A DNA stretch of 64,000 nucleotides from Metapseudomonas otitidis (GCF_900111835.1 NZ_FOJP01000026.1:1-64000), one strand, 5' to 3'. Shown: positions 12,101-27,100, counted from the stretch's first letter. The notes: a model not told the origin generated them from the letters alone. Made by a program: numbers and translations.

Positions 12101-15100
12101 CCCGGTCAGCGACCCGGACAAGCACTACTACATCTACTGGGCCGACTTCAGCCAGGGCAACGTGCTTCGCCGCACCGGCCTGCGCAACGAACGCCTGCAC
12201 GTGCTGACCAAGGTGGTCACGCCGAACCACACCGTCACCCGCGACACCTACCACGAGATGGGCTGGCCGCTGAGCGAGCGCCGCTTCATCGCGCCCAAGG
12301 CCGGTGCCCAGGCCCAGGCCCAGGCCAAAGGCGTGCACTACACCGCCATCGACCAGTACCGCGCCCTCGACCGCAGCGGCGCGATGATCGCCGCCTGGGC
12401 CAGCGTCGATCCGCTGCGCATCGAGCAGGGCCTCGGCCTGCTGAGCAAGGAAGACGCCCAGCACGGCCTGCCCGAGGCGCGCACCGGCATCTACATCATG
12501 GATGCGATGGACGAGACCCAGGGCAACCAGCAGGGCGACTACTTCGCCTACTCGCCGCTGCTCAACGGTGCCGCCGAGATCTTCAGCGGCACCATCGGCG
12601 AACTGGTCACCGACGAGAACATCGTGCTGGCCGGCAAGTCCGGCGTCACCGCCCCGGGTAGCTGCCAGTCGAACGACCCGGGCTGCCAGTTCGTCAGCCA
12701 ATTCAGCGAAGAGATCCGCAAGGACTGGCACGGCGGCGACACCCCGAGCGAAGGCACTGGCGCCCTCTACCTGGACAACAAGGCCGGCGAGCTGCTGCTG
12801 TTCGGCCAGCGCAACGGCGACGGCCAGTTCGGCCTGCCCTACCTGATGATGGGCCGCGTCGACATGCCCTACCCGGATGTCTACGGCCTCACCCGCAGCG
12901 GCAACCTGGCCCTGGTGGCCAACGGTGCCGGCGGCGTGCAGGTCATCGACATCACCAACATGACCGCGCCTTACCATGTCGGCTACATCAAGCCCAACGG
13001 TTTCGCCCGCGACGTCAAGGTGCGTGGCCACTACGCCTACATCGCCGCCTCCGAAGAGGGTGTCGTGGTCGCCGACCTGAGCACCCCGGCGATGCCCCAG
13101 GTGGCGCGCATCGATACCCTGGGCGTGGCCAACCGCCTGCACCTGGTGGGCAACCAGCTCTACGTCACCGACATGGCCGGCAGCGGCGACAGCGCCCGCC
13201 TGACCCGCATCGACATCAGCGAGCCCGACCAGCCGCGCCTGGTGCAGGTGGTGGAGATCAAGCCGCACCGCCCCGACCAGGCCGCCGACGGCCTCTACGA
13301 CGTGCACGTCTCCGGCAACCTCGCCTACGTCACCGAGCTGCTCTCCGACCAGGAAGACAAGCCGACCCAGAGCCTGGTGCAGATCCTCGACCTCGCGCGC
13401 ATCGGCGAGAGCGGCCTGGACGCCAGCGTCCCGGTCATGGTCCAGCGCAACGCCACCCCCGACAACTTCGCCATCCGCGGCGTAACCCTGGCCCGTGGCG
13501 CCATCCAGGTCGCCGCCGGCAAGGGCGGCATCGGCCGCATCGACCTGCCGGCCCTCACCGTGCTGCAGCACAACCCGCAAGTGGGCGAGAGCGACGTCAG
13601 TACCCAACTGCCGGCCATGCTCATCGAACTGTCGGCGGTTCTGCCGGAACAAACCCGCCTGGCCGACTCCGTCCAGGTGCTCGAAGGTGATGCCAAGGTG
13701 GGACGCGATGTCACCGGCCTGTTCGACCTGGCCTTCGCCGCCCGTGGCAGCGACACCACCAATCGCCGCATCCAGCTCACCCGCAAGGACGGCCAGAGCC
13801 TGCAGCCGCGCCAGCGCTACTACGTGCGCATCAAAGAGGGGCTCAGGCCCGTCACCGGGCAGCCGCTGGCCGCCGACTACGTCTTCAGCTTCAGCACCGC
13901 GCCGGCCGATGCCGCCTACCCGGACATCCAGAGCATCTGCACCCGCGAAAGCGCCGAGCGCGGCGCCTGCGTTAACGTCGGCGACGTGCGCGGTGGCACC
14001 GAACTCATCGTCCGTGGCCTCAACTTCGGCGACCAGCCGCGCCTGCTGGTGGGTGGCGAGCCTCTGGTGATCGAGCGCCGCGCGGTCGACGCCGCCAGTG
14101 GCGTGATCAGCCTTTACGCCCGCACCGTGCCCAACTACCCGGGCCCGGCGGCGGTCAGCCTGTACACCGAGGCCGGTCTTTCCGACACCGTGCTCGGCGG
14201 CTTCGTGTTCGTCGACGAACTGTCCATCTCGCACCTGGCACCGGCCGTGGTGCGTGTCGCCCAGAGCGGCAAGAACGACCGCGTCGACCTGGTCGGCAAG
14301 GGCTTCCACGCCGGCCTGACGCTCACCGCCTACAAGAGCGGCGAGCCGAACCCCGAGAAGAAGGTCATCAAGGTCGGCTCCGGCGACCTGCGCCTTTATA
14401 GCGCCGAGCGCATGAGCCTGCTGGTGCCGGACTTCCGCGACGAGAATGGCAAGGGCTACCGCGGCTTCATCGACCTGGAGCTGGACGACGAACTCGGCCG
14501 CCACTACGTCCAGCGCAATGCCCTGTTCTATGGTCGCCTGCAGCTCGATCGCGGCCTGGAGACCGAGAAGCCGATGACCGCCAAGGTCATCGATGAGCGC
14601 CTGGAAGCCCTGGGGAATGGCCGCATCACCGACTACGTGCCGGACCCGCTCAAGCTGCCGCCGGGCCATATCGTCGACCTCGCCGTCGACAGTGACCTGC
14701 ATATGTTCTACGTGCTCGGCCGGGGTGAATTGGGCAAGGGCTCGCCGACACCGGACCAGGTCTTCAGTCGCGAGCAGCTCGAGCACTACTACGCCCCGGG
14801 CTGGATCAGCCTGGTGAAATACGACCCGGCCAAGGTCGGCGAAGCCGCCCCGCGCCACGGTCTGGGCTACTACAACCTGCCCCAGGACATGAAGCCCAGC
14901 GCCATGGCCCTGGCCGACAAGCAGCTCTACGTGGTGGGCCGCGGCTACGACTTCCCCTACATCGACACCGAATACGAAGGCCGCAGCGTGCTGCTGGTCT
15001 ACGACCGCGAAATCCGCGACCCCGACGACCTCACCGAGCAGCCCTTGGGCAAGGACCGTGGCATCCGCTACAGCCTGCCGCTGCCCTTCACCCAGGCCGT

Positions 15101-18100
15101 GCCGGAGAAGGTGGTCGCCCACCAGGGCCTGCTGCTGGTCTCCACCACCGCCGAAGGCATCGCCGTGGTCAGCGTCGCCGACCCGCTGCGCCCGACCGTG
15201 GTGCGCCGCATCACCCAGGCCAGCATCGACGGCCGCGTGCAGACCCTCGGCAACGTCCAGGACATCGCCGTCATCGGCGACAGCCTGCACGTGGTCAACG
15301 GTGGCGCCCGCGTGGTCTTCGACCTGTCGCGCCCGTCCCTGCCGCAGCTGGGCGAATCCCGCGTGGGCGGCTACATCGGCCTCACCGCCGATGGCAGCCG
15401 CTTCGTCACCGGCAACGGCCTGAACCTCTACGACGCCAGCCGCCCGGCCTTCATCCGCGAGCAGGGCCGCTACCTCTCCGGCGGCTTCAGCGTGCCGGGC
15501 GACAGCCGTGGCATCGCCGCCCAGGCCACCACCGGCCTCAACCTGACCTACACCGGCAGCGACCACGCCGCCTGCGAGAAGGGCCTGCAAGCCTACCTCG
15601 GCTTCTACGACTTCAGCCGCCCGGTCGAAATCGGCCTGTTGGACGCCCTGAGCCTGCCCTACTGTGTGCGTGCCGCCGATCACTCCGAAGACTACGACAA
15701 CCTGCTGAAGAAGCCCGCGCGCACCCAGCCGCTAGTGATCACCGACCAGGGCATCGCCGGCTTCGCCCTGCGCGGCGACGCCACCGGCGGCAAGGTCTCC
15801 CACCTCGGCCTGGTGGACCTGCTGACCCTGGAGCTGGTTGGCTCCACCCCGCGCGACCAGGCCGACGGCGTGCCCCTGGACAGTCCGCTGGTGCTGCGCT
15901 TCACCCGCTCCCTGGGCGCCATGAGCGACGAGCAGCTGCGCCAGTTCCTGGTGCTGCAGCGCGACGCCCAGGGCGACCAGCCGGCCGTCAGCCTGCCCTT
16001 CGCCCTGCAGCGCAGCGCCGACCAGCGCACCCTGACCCTGGTGCCCGAGCAGGCGCTGCTGGCCAACGCCAGCCACCAGCTCATTCTCAAGGGCGATTTG
16101 GCCAGCCGTCGCAGCCGTGGCCTGATGGAACACGCCATCCACTTCCGCAGCGGTCTGGCCGGCGGTGCCCAGGTGGCCATCCTCGACAGCCGGCCGTCGA
16201 TGCTCGACGTCGGTGGCGGCGAGATCAACGTGCGCCTGTCCGGCGTCACCGGCCAGCCGCAGTTCACCGTCTCCGGCCAGACCGCCACCGGCACCCTGGC
16301 CGAATCCCTGCCCGACGGCAGCGCCCGCTACCGCGTCCAGGCACCGGCCAGCCTGCCCGGCCCGGCCAGCCTGCAAGTGGTCGCCGGCAACGGCAGCAAG
16401 GCCACCCGCGTCGGCGCCGTGCAATTCGTCGAACCGCTGCTGCTGCGCTCACTGTCCCCGGCACAGGGTTCGCTGAACGGCGGCACCCGCGTGCTGATCA
16501 AGGGCCAGGGCTTCCGCAGCGAACTGGGCGCCATGACCGTCAGCTTCGGCGACATCCTCGCCGAGCAGTTCAAGGTGCTCGACGGCGAGACCCTGGAGGT
16601 CATCACCCCGCCCGGCCCCATCGGCACGGTGGATGTGCGCATCCGCCTGGCCAACGGCCAACAGGGCACCCTGGCGCAGTCCTTCACCTTCCAGCAGCCG
16701 CCGCAGTCGCAGATCCGCGACAAGGGCCGCGTCTACGACCTGGCGCTAGACCCTAGCGGCAGCTACCTGTTCTCCGCCCAGGGCAGCAATGGCGTGCTGG
16801 TCTACGACCTCAACGCCGGCAACTACACCGCCGACCCGCAGAAACCGCTGAACCCGGACGACCTGCTGCGCCTGATCGACCGCAACCGCGATGGCCGCGA
16901 CGACCGCGTCATCTCCTCCATCAGCCTGCCGTCCGGCTACATCGCCGTGGGCGTCGAACCCTACTTCGAGCGCGGTTCCGACCGCGTCTACATCACTGCC
17001 GTGCACCTGGCCGGCGGCAAGCCCGACGCGGCGCAGCTGTTCACCGTGGCCTTCGACAGCCTCGACCCGTCGCGCACCACCCTGATCGGCTCCCTGGAGC
17101 TGCCCTCCAGCGCCGTGCGCGGCCTGCGGGTGCGCAACGCCCGCGTGCTGCTGGCCATGGGCGAGGAAGGCCTGGGCGTGGTCGATGCCTTCCTGCCGAA
17201 CAAGACCTACCTGGTGGAAAGCCTGGCCAGCGACCCGCGCATGCCGATGCTCGACGTCGCCACCCGCGATGCCGCTGCCGGCGAGAGCGGCCTGCTGGTC
17301 ACCGTCGGCGGCGCCTTCGACTTCCCCAACAACCGCCTGCTGAGCAAGGAAGAGAACGGCAGCGGCGGCTTCCAGGTCTACGGCCAGAGCAGCGGCCAAG
17401 GCCTGCAGCGCCTCGGCCACCTCGACCTGCCGGGCACCCGCGTGGTGCTGCAGGGGCGCTACGCCTACGTGGCGGCCGGCGCCAGCGGCGTCGCCGTGGT
17501 TGACCTGCAGGACCCGAACCGTCCCCAGGTGGTCGCCCGCGTCAACGACATCGGCTACGTCTACGACCTCGACTACAACGGCAACACCCTCTATGTGGCC
17601 CGTGGCGACAAGGGCGTGCTCAGCATCGACGTCACCGACCCGCTGCGCCCGCAGCCCAGCCGCAGCATGCCGGCCCCCGAGGGCGGCACCGTGGAAAGCG
17701 TGGTGGCCAGCGAATACGCCGCCCACGCCGGCGGTGTCGACGCCAAGGGCAGCGTGCTGCAGGTGGTGCCGGACGTGGTGCTCAAGCTGCACACCGTCGA
17801 CCCGCGCAACGGCATCCTCGACCGCCAGGTCGACGGCAGCCTGCAGGTCATCGCCCGCTTCAACAAGGCCATCGACCTGTACCCGTCGAACGCAGCCCTG
17901 TTCAGCCTGCTCGGGCCCCAGGGCGAGACCCTGCCGGCCACCGTGCAGATCCTCAACAACGACGCCCGCCTGACCCTGGCCGCCAGCGTCGCCGACACCC
18001 TCAAGGCCGGCGACCGCCTGACCCTGCTGGCCAAGGCCGGCATCGCCTCGGTCAAGCCGCTGTCCGCCACCGACACCGTGGTGCTCCAGCGCCTGGCCCA

Positions 18101-21100
18101 GGACCAGCGCGTCGGCCTCACCTACCGCGGCGCCCGCGACGACACCTTGAGCCTGGAAGCCGTGGTGCCGCGTCGTATCGCCCAGAACACCACCAGCCAG
18201 ATCACCGTCAGCGCCCGCGGCATCCCGGCCAACCTGGCCCAGGTGCGCCTCTTCGCCGGTGACCGCGCCCTGCAGATCGAAGGCGTTATCCGCGACAGCG
18301 ACACCGCCCCGGCCGTGCTCAAGGTCAGTGTCCCGGCCATGCCGCGACCCGGCCAGTACAACCTGACCCTGTCCGTGCTGCGCGACGGGCTCTGGGAACA
18401 GGCCCTGCTCGAAGGCGCGCTGCTGGTGGACGCACCGATCCGCTTCGACGCACTGGCACCGCTCTGGGGGCCGGTGACCGGCGAAACCACTGTCACCATC
18501 AGCGGCGATGGTTTCGAACCGGGCAACAGCGTCATGGATGGCCTCAAGGTACGCTTCGGCAACCTGCCTGTGGTCGGTATCCAGGTACTTTCCACTCATC
18601 GCATGCGTGTCACTACACCGCGCGGCGCTCCGGGCAAGGTGGAGGTGCTGGGAGAGGATCGTTACGGCAACCAGGCTCGCCTGCGCGACGAGCGCAGCTT
18701 CGGCTACGGCCTGCGCAAGCTGGCGGAGCTGCATCCTTCTCTGATCTTCCCCAGCGACCTGTGGATCGACCGCGAAACTGGGGTTGCTGTGAGCACTGGT
18801 GGCCTGATGGTCGAAGGCTACGGCAAGCAGGTTCTGCAAGGCGGCGGATGGCTGCCGGAAACCTACCGTGCTGCCTCCTTTGCTGTGCAGGATGCGCTGA
18901 AGCCCATGCTGGTCGGAGGTGCTCCAGCTCTTCCCGGAGACGCGCAGAGGGTGTCCCTCAAGAATCAGGCAATGGGCATTGCCCAGCGCCTTGCGAGAGC
19001 TCAGGTTGAGATCACCGATGAGGAGCAGGAAATCCTCGACCGCCAGGCCGCTCAGGACTTCACCCTTGGCCTCGATTCCCTGCAGATCGCCCCGACCCGC
19101 GAATGGGAAGGCAACACCTGGCGCAAGCGCCTCTACGTCGCCAGCGGCCAGGGTGGCGTCGCCCGCCTGAACCTGGACGAGCAGAACGGCCTGCAAGTGA
19201 TCCAGGAAGAGAAGCTCGGCGGGCTCGTCAGTCGCCTGGTCAAGCAGGGCAACGGCCTGTTCGCCGCCACCGCCTCGGTGGATGTCGGTTCGCCGCAGAG
19301 TAGCAGCTGTGCCTTCAAGATCGGCGGCTCCAGCGGCCTAGGCCTGGCCGCGCTGAACTACCAGGATGGTGAGGACCCGGTACGGGTCGCGGCGCCGGAT
19401 GGCTTGAAAGGCACCGGCCTGCTCAAACTCGACAACGGCTGGCTGATCAGCGGCGGCCTGGTACAGGGCGCCAAATGGGCCAACTGCCCGGGCTGGGACG
19501 AGACCCTGGCCAAGGCCGTCGACCAGGAAAAAGGCGAGATCCGCAGCCTGAACCTGTTCGACCCGAGCCAGACCCGCCTCTACAGCTTCACCGCCAACCC
19601 ACAGGACGCGCTGGTCTACGGCCGCTACCTGGTGGTGGCCGTAGGCGGCCGCGGCGTCGAGATCGTCAACCGCGACGAGCCCGAAGAGCGTGTGCGGGTC
19701 AGCTTCGACGAGCAGTTGCAGGCCCTGGGCGGCCGCGGCATTGCCCTGCGCATGGCCGGCAACCTGCTGTTCGTCTCGGCGGAAAGCGGCGTGGTGGTGC
19801 TGGACCTGGCCCAGCCGCTGCAACCGCGCGTGGTCTCCGCCGGCAACCAGGAGCGCATCGAAGCCCTGGACCTCTTCAACAACCGTCTGGTGGCCGGTTC
19901 CGGCAAACAGGGCCTGACCGTGCTCGAGCTGCCCGGCGCCCTGGTGCTGGATGCCAGCGTTACCCAGGGCGGTGTGATCCCGGCCAGCGAGCAGGCCCTG
20001 ACCCTGAACTTCAACGAACCGGTGACCCTGGAATCCCTGCGTGCCCCGGGCGCCCTGCGCCTGCTGGACATCGGCAACGGCGAGCGCGAACTGCCGGCCC
20101 CGAGCGTCGAGGCCGTGGGCGGCGACGGCCAGTCCGCGACCCGCGTGACCCTGCGCTTCACCCCCGCCGCCGGCGCCAGCCTGCGCCTGCAGCTGGCCTC
20201 CGCGCGCAACCTGCGTGGCGGCGGCCTGTGGGCACCGTACCAGGTGGACTTCAAGGTAGCCGCCGCCGGCGCCACCCAGCCGCGCATCCGCAACCTGGAG
20301 AACGCCCGCTTCCACCGTGGCGCCCAGGACCGCGTGGTGATCAACGGCAGTGGCTTCTCCAGCACCGTCAAGGGCTACGTCAACCAGTACCCCGTGGCCC
20401 TGCAGTGGGTCAGCACCGAGCGCCTGGAAATCGCCCCGAACGCCCTCGACATGCTGCCCCTCGGCCCCGGCCAGTGGCACCTGCGCCTGGAAGACGGCGG
20501 CCTGCGCGAGGACTACCTGGGCGCCCTGGTGATCGGCGCCGAGCAGGCGCTGGACCAGGTCAAGTACCGCATCAGCCCGGATTCCGCGAGCAAGAAGGGC
20601 GGCACCCTCGTCAGCATCAACGCATCCGCCGACGTGCTGCTGCCGGGCACCCGCGTGGTCCTGCGTGCCCGCCATGGCGCCACCGAGATCTACACCGGCC
20701 GCAGCCCGATCGTGGAAGAGCCGGGCCGCGCCGCCATCGACCTGCAGGACGACGTCGAGACCCAGCGTGACTTCGACTTCATCCTGCCGGGCGTGATCGA
20801 CCCGGACATCTACGACGTCTTCCTGCGCATCCCCAGCGGCGCCAGCACCCGCGAGGTCAAGGTCGGCGCGCTGTCCTACACCCTGCCGCAGGGCCTGGGC
20901 ATCGTGCTGCCGAACTACCCGCCGATGCAGATCGGCGCCGCCCAGGTGGTGGGCGACACCCTGTTCGTCGGCGTCAAGGCGGGCTCCGCGCCCACCAGCT
21001 CCAACCGCTTCCTGATGCCGGCCGGCCTGGAGCTCTATGACATCGGGCTGTGGGAACGGCCGATCCGCCTGTCCCAGCTGCGCCTCGACCAGCCGGTGCT

Positions 21101-24100
21101 GGGTCTGGAAACCCTCGGCAGCCTGGTGTACCTGGCCAACGACCGCGACGGCGTGCGCGTGGTGGACGTCAACGACCTGGGCCGCCCGCTGCTGGTCTCC
21201 AGCCTGACCCTGCCCAACCACCGCGCCCTCGACCTGGCCGTGGAGAGCGAGCGTGGCGCCCTGGCCGTGGCCGCCGCCAACGACCTGGGCACCGGCTACG
21301 TGCGCTTCCTGCCCCTGGGCCGCAACGAACTGGGCGCCCAGGCGCCGCTGCCGAGCATTCCCTTCGACGGCAGCCTGCGCGCCGACCTGCTGGGCGCGCC
21401 GGTGGACCTGCAATGGCTCAACGGCCAGCTGTACGTGCTGTTCCTGCGCGACAAGCAGCTGCACCTGGCCACCTTCAAGGACTTCGGCGACAAGCTCGAC
21501 TACCGCGTCCAGGCCATCGAGCGCGGCACCGTCTCCGGCGACTCCATCAGCGCGTCCCTCGGCCGCCCGACCCTGCAGGTCCAGCAGGGCCTGATCAGCG
21601 TCGGCACCGGCGACACCTACCTGCTGCTGGAAGCCAATGCCCAGGGCCAGTACGAAACCATCTACTGGCAGAACCAGAAGACCGGCGGCGAGCTGCTCAG
21701 CGTCGGCGGGCAGGTCATGCAGGGCAACGGCAAGGGCGTGCAGATCAACACCTCGCCCTACCTCGCCGTCGCCTCGGCCACCCCCGGCAACGGCGCCGTG
21801 CTCGGCAGCGGCGAATCGGTGCAGATCGCCTTCAACAACCTGATCAACACCGACCCGGCGCACCTGGCCCAGGCCATCCGCGTGCTGGGCGAGGGCGGCC
21901 AAGCGCTGCCGGCCGGCGCCTTCGAGATGACCGGCACCAACACCCTGCGTGGCGGCCAGGTGCAGATCGCCTTCAAGGGCGACTACCAGGGCGCGCTGCG
22001 CATCGAAGTGGGCACCGCGCTCACCGACCTGGCCGGCCACGCGCTGCGCCAGGCCTTCGTGCTGCAGCTGGAGCGCCTCACCGGCATCCGTCCGCAGGTC
22101 ACCCAGGTTCAGCGCGAAGCGGCCGGCGTCGCGGGCCTGCACTACTTCCACGCCACCGGTGGCGAGATCGCCGTGATCAAGGGCAGCGGCTTCGGCGTCG
22201 CCGCCGACCAGCTGGCGGTGTGGCTGGGCGAAACCCGCCTGCAGCCGCAGCAGATACTGGAACTCAGCGACACCCAGCTGCGCGTCGAGGTGCCGGACCT
22301 GCAGATGGCCGGCATCAGCGCCAGCCTCGCGGTGAAGGTCGAACGCATCGACCAGCGCCTGTCCTACCTGCGCCAGGGCGCCATGACCGTGCTGCCGCAG
22401 ATCGAGATCGACGACCTGCAGCCGCAGACCGGCCCGCCCCAGGGCGGCAACCTGGTGACCCTGCACGGCCGTGGCTTCAACCACTACATGCAGGTGCGCT
22501 TCGCCGGCGCCCTGGCCGGCGACCTGAAGATCCTCAGCAGCAACCGCGCCGAAGTGCGCGCGCCCGCCGGCAGCTTCGGCAAGGCCAAGGTCGCCGCCAC
22601 CAGCCAGCTGTTCCCGGGTGAGCAGAGCGACTCGCCGGTGGATTACTTCTACACCGGCATCCCCACCGGCTCGGTCAACCTGCCGGCCGAGATGGCCAGC
22701 CCGGTCTCGGCCATCGCCCGCCTCGACGGCGCCGAGAGCCAGCTGCTGTACGCCGTCACCGGTGGCAGCTTCGACAAGCTCGACAGCCAGGGCCGCGTCG
22801 CCACCCTGACCAGCAACGCCGCGCGCCTGCTGGTGGCCGACATCAGCGACCCGGTGCACCCGGTGATCGTCACCCGCGAGTTCGCCGGCCAGACCAAGGC
22901 CTACCACTACGAAGCGCCCAACGGCCTGTCGCCGCGCGGCTTCGTCGACCTGACCATCAACGGTCGCCAGCTGTTCGTCGCCGGCGGCCGCAAGCTGCTG
23001 CAGTTCGACCTGACCCTGCCGGCCGCGCCGGAGAAGCTCGCCGAACTGGACATGGCCGGCGAGATCAACGCCCTGGCCAGCCGCGACGACCTGCTCTACG
23101 TCGCCTACAAGGACGGCGTGCGCCAGTACCGCATCGGCCAGGACCTCAAGCTCACCGACCTCGGCCTGATCGGCGTGCAGCAGCTGGGCGGCGTGCCCGG
23201 CCGCCTGCGCCTGGCCGGCTCCAGCCTCTGGGCCACCCTGCCGCAACAGCGCCAGCTGGTGGAACTGGAACTGGCCAGCGGCGAATTCCGCGTGGTGCGC
23301 CGCGTCGCCACCCGCGACCAGGCCGGCAACCCCTTCGTGCCCGAGGACCTGCTGGTGGTGCCCGAGCGCCTGCTGGTCTCCAGCGGCAAGAACGCCACCG
23401 TGCAGCTGTTCAACCTGGACCGCAGCGACGATGCCACCCCGGTGGCCGACCTCAAGCTCACCTACCTGGTCAGCCGTGGCGACCTGTTCGCCGGCCAGCT
23501 GCAGCTCGCCGGCCAGACCCTCTACGTGGCCGGCGGCCAGGGCGACGTGCAGCTGTTCGACATCTCCCCGTGGCTGAACGGCAATGCCCGCGCCAGCATC
23601 GGCCTGCGCGACTACTTCAGCGTGCTCGGCAACGTCAACAGCCTGTCCCTGGGCAGCCAGGCCCTCTACGCCGGCAGCGCCTTCGTCTACCTGGACGGCG
23701 CGCCCGCGGAGAACCCGCTGCCGAGCCTCGACGCCGGCAACTACCTGGGCGGCAGCCTCAACACCCTGGCCTACCAGAACCTCGCGATCCTGTCCCAGCA
23801 GCCGCTGCCGTCCGGCCGCCTGCCGCGCGACGGCGCCATCGAGGTGCAGTTCAACCGCCTGCTGGACAACGCCCAGCTGCGCGACCAGGGCAGCCAGCTG
23901 GTGCAGCTGCTGCTCGACGGCACCCCGGTCCCGGCCCAGGTGGCCCAGGTCGGCGTCGGCCGCCTGGTGCTGCGCCCGGCCTCGCTGCAGGCCGGCAAGC
24001 AGTACCAGGTGCAACTGGGCGCCGCCCTGCGCGACCAGCAGGGCCGCACCCTGGGCCACGACTACCGCTTCGGCTTCGTCGCCGACGACCAGCAACTGCC

Positions 24101-27100
24101 GGAGCTCGACAGCGTCTCCCCGCGCCAGGCCAGCTGGCGGGGCGGTGCCGAGGTCACCCTGCGTGGCCGCAACTTCGCCGAGGGCCTGGCGATCGAGGTG
24201 GGCGGCCAGCGCGTGCCGGCGGCCGACGTGCTGCATCGCGACGACAACCAGCTGCGCTTCCGCGTCCCGGGCCTGGTGGCCTCGCCGGACCGCAACCTGC
24301 CGGTGGGCCTGCGCCTGAAGCAGGGCGGCCAGGAAGTCTTCCGTGGCGCCGCCCTGACCTACGTGGCCGATCCGCGCATCGACCAGTCCGGCCTCTACGA
24401 CCGCCTGGCCGGCACCCTCAATGCCCAGGCCAAGCGCTTCACCTACAACGCCGGCGAGATCATCGGCCTGCAGGGCCGTGGCTTCGGCGAATCCACCGTG
24501 GTCCGGGTCAACGGCCGGCAGATCGCCGAGACCCGCCTGGAACGCGCCGATCTCATCAGCTTCGCCGTGCCGGAGAACAGCCTCGGCCAGCTGCTGGTGG
24601 AAGTGAGCAACCAGGGCTTCGCGGGCGATCTTTCCAGCGACGCCAGCCTGCGCATCGAACTGCCGGCCCGCCGCCAGCTGCAAAGCGTCCAGCAGTTCCG
24701 CCGCCAGGGCGACCTGCTGCTCACCGGCAATGGTCGCGACGTGCAGCTCTACAGCCTGCGCGACGGCAGCACGCCGCAACTGCTGGCCAAGTGGCAGGCC
24801 GCCGCCGAGCTGGTCGACCTGGCCCTGGGCGATCGCTACGCCGCGGTGCTGGGCGACAAGACCCGCCTGCAGGTCTATGACCTGGCCAACCTCTACTCGC
24901 CCCAGGCGCTGCCGGCCCTGGCCAACAGCCGCCAGGTCGCCTACGACAAGGTGCGCATCGCCGGCGACCTGGTGCTGGCCAAGTCCGGCAACCGCGTGTT
25001 CCACGGCCAGGTCCAGGGCCCCGAGCTGAAGGAGCTGACCCTCGCCGCCGGCACGCTGGTCGACCTGGCGCTGGACGGTCGCGCCCTCTACCTGCTCTAT
25101 GGCGACCGCCTGGAAGTGCGCAACGTGCGCGACCCGTCGCAGTTGCTGGCCACCCAGGTCCACGGCCTGGCCGGCGCCAGGTCCCTGTGGCTCGACGGCT
25201 CGCGTCTCTACCTGCAAGGCACCTCCGGGCTGCAGGTGCTGCAACGCGCCGCCCTGCTGCGCGGCCGTGGCGAGCCGGTGCTCGGCGAGCTGGAACTCCC
25301 CGCCCGCATCGGCAAGCTCACCAGCCAGGGCGAACTGCTGGCCTGGCTGGACAACGGCCGCCTGCAGGTGCTCGACCTCGACCTGGACGCCCAGCGTCGC
25401 CTGGTCGCCCGTGAAGTGGCCGCGATCACCGTCGGCAGCGCCGAGGTGGGCTCGCTGGGGCAACTGGAGCTGCACGGCGACCTGCTGGAATGGAGCAACG
25501 GCGGCAATTACTTCAACGCCGCCGTACCGCTGAACAACGCCTGGGGCCTGGCCCCGGAAAGCCTGGCCGCCGCCGACGAGCCGGTGGGCCTGCGCCTGTC
25601 CGGTGCCGAATACGCCTGGCGCGAGGCGCGCCTGGCGCTGTCCTCGGCCAGCGGCGAGAGCATCGCCAGCGACTCCCAGTTACTGGGCCGCGAGCTGCGC
25701 GCCCTGGTGCAACAGCCGAGCTTCCAGCCGGCCGGTCTCTATCGCCTGCAACTGAGCCAGGCACCGCTGGACTGGCTGCAGGGCGCCGAGGTGAACATCG
25801 ACCTGCCGTGGCTGGTGGATGCCGTGGACTTCTTCGGCGCCGCCCAGGTGCGCCTGGACAGCCTGCAACCCAACCGCAGCATCAGCGGCGTACCGCGCGA
25901 CTACGTGCTGCGTGGCCGCCAGCTGCACCTGATCGACGAACTCCAGGTGGGCGACCGCGTGCTCGGCCGCAGCCAGCTGCAGGCCAACGCGACCGGCGAC
26001 CAGTTGAGCTTCCGCCTGCAGATGGAGCAGGCCGGCCTCTACAGCCTGCAGGCCCGCTACGGCGACGAACGCGCCACCCTGCCCACCGCCCTGGCCGTGG
26101 TCACCCCTCTGGCCATCGACGCGGTGCAGTCCGCCCATGCCGCCGGTGCGGTGGTCAGCGACGCCGGCGGCACCCAGGTGCACATCGCCGCCCAGGGCCT
26201 GTCCGAGGGTCTCAGCCTGCACTGGTACCCGGCCGGCCAGGGCATCCAGCCCACCGCCAGCAACCGCGTGGCCTTCACCCTGGTCGACGACGGCCTGAAC
26301 TTCGTCACCCCGCCCAGCCAGCCGGGCTGGCAGTACCAGGTCTCGGTCGTGCGCGAGTCCAGCGGCGAGCGCGTCGACAGCGTCCCGGCCCAGTGGCTCA
26401 CCGCCATCGACGACACCGCCCCGAGCGTGCGCCTGATCAGCGCCCTGGGCGCGTCGCAGTCGCTGGTGCTGGAGGCCGACGAGCCGCTGCAGGCCCAGGG
26501 CGTCAGCGTCATCAAGGTGTTCAAGGACTACGAGACCCACGCCCAGCCGAGCGAAGACGTCAGCGCCCGCTTCCAGCCGCTCATCGCCCAGGGCAAGCGC
26601 CTGGAGCTGCGCCTGCGCGCCGATGCCCAGCTGGAGGCCAACGCCCTCTACCAGATCGCCCTGAGCGGCATCCGCGACGCCGCCGGCAACCCGGCCCGCG
26701 ACAACACGCTGATCAAGGCCGGCGCCTACAACGGCGTGTTCCAGGCCGAAGACCGCCTGGCGCCGCGCTACGACTCCCTGCAGATCGCGCTGCAGGATGG
26801 TCGCCCGCTGAGCCCGGCGGTGCGCCTGAAGACCGGCAACCGCTACGGCTTCAAGGTCAGCGCCCAGGACAACCTGCAGGCCGCCGACAAGATCGCCTTC
26901 GCCTATCGCCTGTCCGCCGATGGCGGCCAGACCTGGAAGACCGACTGGGTGCCGGTGCAGAAGGGCGAGTTCAGCCTCGATCTCAACGGCCAGTACCAGG
27001 GCTTCAGCCTGCTGCTGCGCGCCAGCGACGGCCGCAACAGCGTCGACCGCCGCTTCGACGCCGACATCAGCGCCCCGGACCTGGGCCTGGCCTCGTTCAG

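Noticed and set aside
19338-25475. Antisense open frame of 2,045 codons on the minus strand, plus others of about 1,000-1,500 codons opposite the giant gene
   Set aside because: They mirror the extreme G/C third-position bias of the sense gene, have low-complexity Ala/Gly/Gln/Val/His-rich translations with no domains, and disappear where the sense codon use relaxes.
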